From IMG/VR virus record IMGVR_UViG_3300021963_000141, positions 1 through 60,081 of that record: DNA of 60,081 nucleotides; one strand, 5' to 3'. The first letter of the stretch is position 1, and the number at the start of each line of letters is the position of its first letter. The notes under the pieces were generated by a model. It searched no databases, was not told where the DNA came from, and worked only from the letters and a program-made list of their open reading frames with translations. Position numbers and translations under genes: made by a program. Origin of the DNA: a virus. This document shows positions 57,279 to 60,081 of the stretch, in pieces.

Positions 57279-57492
57279 CTTTCTTATTCCAACTTTCAAG
57301 AGTTAGAATATCTATACGCGCATCAACTGCATCAATACAATTAGAAAGTTCATAGAAACAATTGCTGTTCTCTACACTTTCCGATTCAAGAACTTCGATA
57401 CGTTCTTGTAACTCAATTAGTTTAGAATAGACATCATCAGTAATTGATTCTTCATTTGGTGAGATAAACCATTTAATAAACTTTCTAATCAT
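57271..57492 (-). CDS. 73-aa coiled-coil protein
   Basis: M-I-R-K-F-I-K-W-F-I-S-P-N start at 57492; the central L-I-E-L-Q-E-R-I-E-V-L-E-S-E-S heptads suggest a coiled coil. Overlaps neighbours by 8 nt on each side. Confidence 0.7.
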   Translation of the reverse strand: MIRKFIKWFISPNEESITDDVYSKLIELQERIEVLESESVENSNCFYELSNCIDAVDARIDILTLESWNKKDV

Positions 57493-57664
57493 TATCAAGA
57501 AGTCCAACAGATTTTAAGTAACGTCTATATGACATAAAACGCCCCAGAGATGGTTGTCCTGGAGCATTTAATTGGTGACAGATTTCACAATAGCATAACC
57601 ACTCATACCAAGGAGTAGTTTTATCAAGAACGTGATAGGGGTATTCTACAGTAGTTCTTTCCAA
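57485..57664 (-). CDS. 59-aa small protein with TTG start
   Basis: No ATG is available, but TTG at 57662-57664 follows AGGAG with 7-nt spacing. Product reads (M)-E-R-T-T-V-E-Y-P-Y-H-V-L-D-K-T, with W-Y-E-W-L-C-Y-C-E-I-C-H and G-R-F-M-S-Y-R-R-Y-L-K-S. I recall close relatives in cyanomyophages; the Cys-rich part may bind metal. Confidence 0.7.
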   Translation of the reverse strand: MERTTVEYPYHVLDKTTPWYEWLCYCEICHQLNAPGQPSLGRFMSYRRYLKSVGLLDND

Positions 57665-57813
57665 AATTCTTCTCCTTTTTGTAGTGCTAATACGACAGTT
57701 GTATGTTCCCTTGCGTGTCGTTCAAGGTCTTTTTCTTGAAAACAAATGTTAGACCTTTCTACAGCACAGCGAAAGATGTTTGCCCAGAACTGTTGATTAG
57801 GATTTAGTCGCAT
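57646..57813 (-). CDS. 55-aa hypothetical protein
   Basis: M-R-L-N-P-N-Q-Q-F-W-A-N-I-F-R-C start, E-R-H-A-R-E-H-T-T-V-V, ends F-W-K-E-L-L. Overlaps the next gene by 19 nt and contains its ribosome-binding site. Confidence 0.6.
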   Translation of the reverse strand: MRLNPNQQFWANIFRCAVERSNICFQEKDLERHAREHTTVVLALQKGEEFWKELL

Positions 57814-57964
57814 TTTCATTCTTCAAGTCTGGATGTGGTGCGTAAAGAGGTCCGCTGTAATTCCCTGCAAAGTTTGCAAGTTCTTGAACTGCTTTTACAG
57901 TCTCTGCCGTTTCTTCCCACTCAAAAGTTGTACCTGATTTTGTCGTAAAAGTTCTTTGTGTCAT
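57797..57964 (-). CDS. 55-aa small protein
   Basis: Start M-T-Q-R-T-F-T-T-K-S-G-T-T-F-E-W-E-E-T at 57964 (the open frame is longer but overlaps the previous gene). Ends H-P-D-L-K-N-E-N-A-T-K-S. A cyanomyophage-type small protein in my recollection. Confidence 0.68.
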   Translation of the reverse strand: MTQRTFTTKSGTTFEWEETAETVKAVQELANFAGNYSGPLYAPHPDLKNENATKS

Positions 57965-57965
57965 A

Positions 57966-58184
57966 TTAAAGTTTATAGTTATCTTTTGTAGAATAGGTCT
58001 TTTCAGTTGATTTGTCAAACCCACCTTCTTGTTTTGCCTGCAAATACCAACGACTTGCACGAATACACTCATCTTCAGTTAATGAAGTAATCAAACCTTT
58101 ACCGTCAGGATAATGTGACTGCCAGGTTCCCCAACTTTTTTGCTCCACATAGAAAGCATCGTCGTCATAAAACTTCTTTTCCAT
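57966..58184 (-). CDS. 72-aa hypothetical protein
   Basis: M-E-K-K-F-Y-D-D-D-A-F-Y-V-E-Q-K-S-W-G-T-W start; S-L-T-E-D-E-C-I-R-A-S-R-W-Y helix. Overlaps the upstream gene by 20 nt, one base from the next. Confidence 0.68.
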   Translation of the reverse strand: MEKKFYDDDAFYVEQKSWGTWQSHYPDGKGLITSLTEDECIRASRWYLQAKQEGGFDKSTEKTYSTKDNYKL

Positions 58185-58332
58185 GATTATGTAATACAAT
58201 TTGTCGTTCAATTTCAAACTTGATTGGTAGAAGATGTGAGGTAAAAAATGCCTCATAGTTATTCTCTCTTACAAGATTTGAAATGTTTTCTATTTGTTGC
58301 AGTGCAAGAACAAGGTTAATCTTTGATGTCAT
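58165..58332 (-). CDS. 55-aa helical small protein
   Basis: M-T-S-K-I-N-L-V-L-A-L-Q-Q-I-E-N-I-S-N-L-start helix, familiar from cyanomyophages; F-E-I-E-R-Q-I-V-L-H-N-H-G end region. Overlapping on both sides. Confidence 0.7.
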   Translation of the reverse strand: MTSKINLVLALQQIENISNLVRENNYEAFFTSHLLPIKFEIERQIVLHNHGKEVL

Positions 58333-58480
58333 CTTCTTTTACCAAACTTTCAAGATGTTCAGTAATGGCCTTGGTGAAGTCGTCTTCAGTCCAGGTGTTG
58401 AAAATACTTTCCGTAGGAGAAGTTTCATCCCAGGAGATAGTGAACGATCCGTCTTCATTTTCAGTTACTTCAATGGTCAT
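58316..58480 (-). CDS. 54-aa acidic small protein
   Basis: M-T-I-E-V-T-E-N-E-D-G-S-F-T-I-S-W-D start with N-T-W-T-E-D-D-F helix; I recall this family from cyanomyophages. ATGA overlap with the upstream gene. Confidence 0.72.
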   Translation of the reverse strand: MTIEVTENEDGSFTISWDETSPTESIFNTWTEDDFTKAITEHLESLVKEDDIKD

Positions 58481-58794
58481 TTTTTAGATTTTGTAGAGCG
58501 AGTAGTGTTTCGATTGGAATCCACGCTGGGTTTTCGTTTGCGAACTGCACTTGTACCTCCGTCACTTTTTGGTTTAGACTTTTGTTCCACACTTCTCTTG
58601 TATTTTTTACTGGTGTCAGGGGGTTTTCTATCACGATAATCAATCTTTGTGGTCTTACTATCCATTTTATACCTTTCCAGGTATTTTTGCAAGTGCTCCT
58701 CACACTCAAACCAACAGATTGTAGGGTTCTTCTTCTCACCAAATTCAAGTCGGTATCCAAACTTTTCATAAGGAAATAGTTCAGTCGATATCAT
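58477..58794 (-). CDS. 105-aa basic-tailed conserved protein
   Basis: Ordered N-terminus (E-L-F-P-Y-E-K-F-G-Y-R-L-E-F-G-E, I-C-W-F-E-C-E-E-H) followed by a Lys/Arg/Ser-rich disordered tail ending T-K-S-K-K. Another frame over the same bases (58470-58769) is a shadow. Likely nucleic-acid or protein binding; unknown role. Confidence 0.75.
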   Translation of the reverse strand: MISTELFPYEKFGYRLEFGEKKNPTICWFECEEHLQKYLERYKMDSKTTKIDYRDRKPPDTSKKYKRSVEQKSKPKSDGGTSAVRKRKPSVDSNRNTTRSTKSKK

Positions 58795-59080
58795 TATATT
58801 CTCCTAAAATCTCATCAAGTCTATAAGTTTTAACCTGACCTTCCTCTACTTCTTTAGCAAGTTTTCGTATGTGTTCAAGAAAACTTTTATCTAGAGTATC
58901 ATCATAACACAGTGAACCCCAGAACCATTCATAACACTCCTCATATGGGTCATCATACCACATCAGAGCATAATCTTTGTGGTTTCCTGTCATCAAATCA
59001 CGCCAGATACGGAAGTTACCTCCAACCGTTTGAAACCAAGAAGGGATAAGGTAAGTGATGATGTATTCTGCCCAAGTCAT
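58781..59080 (-). CDS. 99-aa Trp/Tyr-rich hypothetical protein
   Basis: M-T-W-A-E-Y-I-I-T-Y-L-I-P-S-W-F start, W-Y-D-D-P-Y-E-E-C-Y-E-W-F-W-G middle. The middle motif (D-D-P...W-W/F-F) is echoed in the 70-aa protein at 59250, suggesting a related pair. Not recognised. Confidence 0.68.
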   Translation of the reverse strand: MTWAEYIITYLIPSWFQTVGGNFRIWRDLMTGNHKDYALMWYDDPYEECYEWFWGSLCYDDTLDKSFLEHIRKLAKEVEEGQVKTYRLDEILGEYNDID

Positions 59081-59253
59081 TAGAGATAATGCGGTTTTTC
59101 TGTATCAAACTGATGAAACTTTACATCTTTCATATCAAGACACATACGAACAGTTTCGTGTTCTCTATGTTCCCTATCTGTGCCTTTGTATAATCCTCTG
59201 CGTTGATATGCACAGCACCAGACATTGTAGTAGATTTTAGACTTTTCGTTCAT
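59080..59253 (-). CDS. 57-aa hypothetical protein
   Basis: M-N-E-K-S-K-I-Y-Y-N-V-W-C-C-A-Y-Q-R-R start, basic/His-rich middle (R-E-H-R-E-H-E-T-V-R), TAATG overlap with the next gene. Unknown. Confidence 0.65.
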   Translation of the reverse strand: MNEKSKIYYNVWCCAYQRRGLYKGTDREHREHETVRMCLDMKDVKFHQFDTEKPHYL

Positions 59254-59462
59254 TGACCCAATCTCAACTTGCGTTCTGGTGAAATAGTGTGATTAAATGG
59301 GTCATCATAAGGAAAAATATATTCTTCCATCCATCCATAAGAAAGTGCCTCCCAGAAATCTTGTGGAAAGTGCTCTATAGTATCATAACTATCCCAAGCA
59401 TACCAGAAGTTATGGAAACCATCAAGGAAGAGTTCCCATTTTGTTGGATTTTCAAACCTCAT
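59250..59462 (-). CDS. 70-aa Trp/Tyr/Phe-rich hypothetical protein
   Basis: Start M-R-F-E-N-P-T-K-W-E-L-F-L-D-G-F-H-N-F-W. Contains Y-I-F-P-Y-D-D-P-F-N-H. Very aromatic, possibly a compact binding domain. Overlaps both neighbours by 4 nt. Confidence 0.66.
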   Translation of the reverse strand: MRFENPTKWELFLDGFHNFWYAWDSYDTIEHFPQDFWEALSYGWMEEYIFPYDDPFNHTISPERKLRLGQ

Positions 59463-59674
59463 TTTAATTTTGCCCATTCAGTAATGTTCTCATCATTACC
59501 TTCATAAGAATAATTCACATAAAGATTCTCACCACCAATGTTCATATGATACATTTTACCATCATTCAGGTAAATACCCAACCATACTGCACGGCCTTCT
59601 TCCATCGTTTCAAAGTGAACCATCTTCACATTCTCCAGAATAATCTCATCTGGATTCTTTACAAAGTGACTCAT
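59459..59674 (-). CDS. 71-aa hypothetical protein
   Basis: M-S-H-F-V-K-N-P-D-E-I-I-L-E-N-V start; A-V-W-L-G-I-Y-L-N-D-G-K-M-Y-H beta pattern. Overlaps both neighbours. Unknown. Confidence 0.67.
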   Translation of the reverse strand: MSHFVKNPDEIILENVKMVHFETMEEGRAVWLGIYLNDGKMYHMNIGGENLYVNYSYEGNDENITEWAKLK

Positions 59675-59820
59675 TCTACCACCTCATAAGCATCTTGAAC
59701 CATCTGTGCGATTTCCATTACTTCTGTCTTCATTTCAGAAGGTGCTGTCTTTGCAATCTCATCATAGAACAGAGTAAGGGCAGTCGTCAAGAGAACCAGT
59801 TGGCGTTTTGTGAAGTTCAT
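59671..59820 (-). CDS. 49-aa helical protein
   Basis: M-N-F-T-K-R-Q-L-V-L-L-T-T-A-L-T-L-F start, amphipathic helix throughout, ends A-Y-E-V-V-E. Coupled to both neighbours. Confidence 0.62.
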   Translation of the reverse strand: MNFTKRQLVLLTTALTLFYDEIAKTAPSEMKTEVMEIAQMVQDAYEVVE

Positions 59821-60081
59821 CTCAAACTCTCTAATACATCTTTGATGAACTTGATTGAATTATAATACTCCTCACCATCTTGTCCACCCATTACAATCGC
59901 AGCAAGTTCTTCCAGTGCAAGTTTAATCTTTTCGTCTTTTGTGAGTTCAGCAATAGTTTTATTTGCTAATTCTCTGCGTTCAGCAATAGACAACATTTCT
60001 TCGTGGGTTGGTTCTTTATTCATACGTTCTCGGATTTTCTCTTTTCCGTATTGTGTGAGTTCTTGTTTGTTCTTACGGAGT
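59817..60081 (-). CDS. helical hypothetical protein, 5' end open at window edge
   Basis: An ATG at 60023 gives 68 aa (M-N-K-E-P-T-H-E-E-M-L). The same frame stays open to the window edge with plausible coding sequence (L-R-K-N-K-Q-E-L-T-Q-Y-G-K-E), so the gene may be longer. No family recognised. Confidence 0.6.
   Translation of the reverse strand, partial: LRKNKQELTQYGKEKIRERMNKEPTHEEMLSIAERRELANKTIAELTKDEKIKLALEELAAIVMGGQDGEEYYNSIKFIKDVLESLR

Noticed and set aside
58470-58769. 99-aa minus-strand frame overlapping 58477-58794
   Set aside because: Alternative frame of a gene whose N-terminus I recognise; the other frame couples properly with its neighbours.
1-60081. tRNA genes or photosynthesis genes common in cyanophages
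   Set aside because: None seen by reading; no psbA-like, hli-like or cloverleaf sequences noticed. A covariance-model scan would settle tRNAs.

Overview
This window looks like part of the genome of a T4-like myovirus of cyanobacteria (a Synechococcus/Prochlorococcus-type cyanomyovirus). The evidence is the T4 neck/terminase/baseplate gene order (gp25, gp6, gp7, gp8, giant baseplate protein, gp13, gp14, gp15, gp16, gp17, then the first codons of gp18) and many very small overlapping genes of a kind I associate with cyanomyophages. T4-type late promoters (NATAAATA) stand before structural genes. No photosynthesis genes or tRNAs were seen. The host assignment is an inference. Nearly everything is on the minus strand, so transcription runs from high to low coordinates. 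Only two genes, a GIY-YIG endonuclease (37029-38042) and a small protein (52395-52598), are on the plus strand.

Layout. (A) 1-33.0 kb: late structural and packaging module: gp18 (start only), gp17, a 685-aa protein with two zinc ribbons, gp16, gp15, gp14, gp13, two small proteins, a 2608-aa giant baseplate protein, gp8, a 3983-aa gp7, gp6, gp25 and two uncharacterised proteins. Two repeated modules (a Gly-Tyr module and an 'IDxE...RGxxGT' module) are shared among several of these virion proteins. (B) 33.0-35.5 kb: a small basic protein, a GT-A glycosyltransferase-like protein, two small proteins and a free-standing HNH/AP2-type homing endonuclease. (C) 35.5-38.1 kb: a regulatory boundary with near-consensus sigma-70 promoters, hairpins, a C10 homopolymer, four DnaA-box matches (TTTTCCACA) and the plus-strand GIY-YIG gene. 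(D) 36.5-48.7 kb, with one outlier at 55.0 kb: an accessory array in which a 37-bp element occurs 16 times, each copy between the stop of one gene and the start of the next on the minus strand. It divides about 35 small genes into about 16 short units. Recognisable members are a MutH/Sau3AI-like endonuclease, a HELVH metalloprotease-like protein, a ligase-like nucleotidyltransferase, an NPPF methyltransferase overlapping a PD-(D/E)XK-like nuclease gene, and a DEAH SF2 helicase. (E) 47.6-53.1 kb: proteins whose N-termini resemble the T4 capsid-targeting peptide (M-K-T-F/Y-x-x-F...E-A), plus a 790-aa Pro/Ala-rich protein; three of the four have NATAAATA boxes. These are candidate internal virion proteins. 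(F) 52.6-60.1 kb: a chain of tiny overlapping genes, mostly uncharacterised, plus a D12-class Dam-type adenine methyltransferase.

How it fits together (inference). Late promoters drive virion assembly (region A and the internal-protein candidates). The 37-bp element is best explained as a phage-specific promoter or transcription-unit punctuation for the accessory array. The array may act early on host DNA: Dam-type methylase with MutH-like nuclease, methylase with endonuclease, helicase. The strongest items to follow up are the 37-bp repeat system, the DnaA-box cluster, the capsid-targeting-like N-termini, and the GATC methylase/nuclease pairing.
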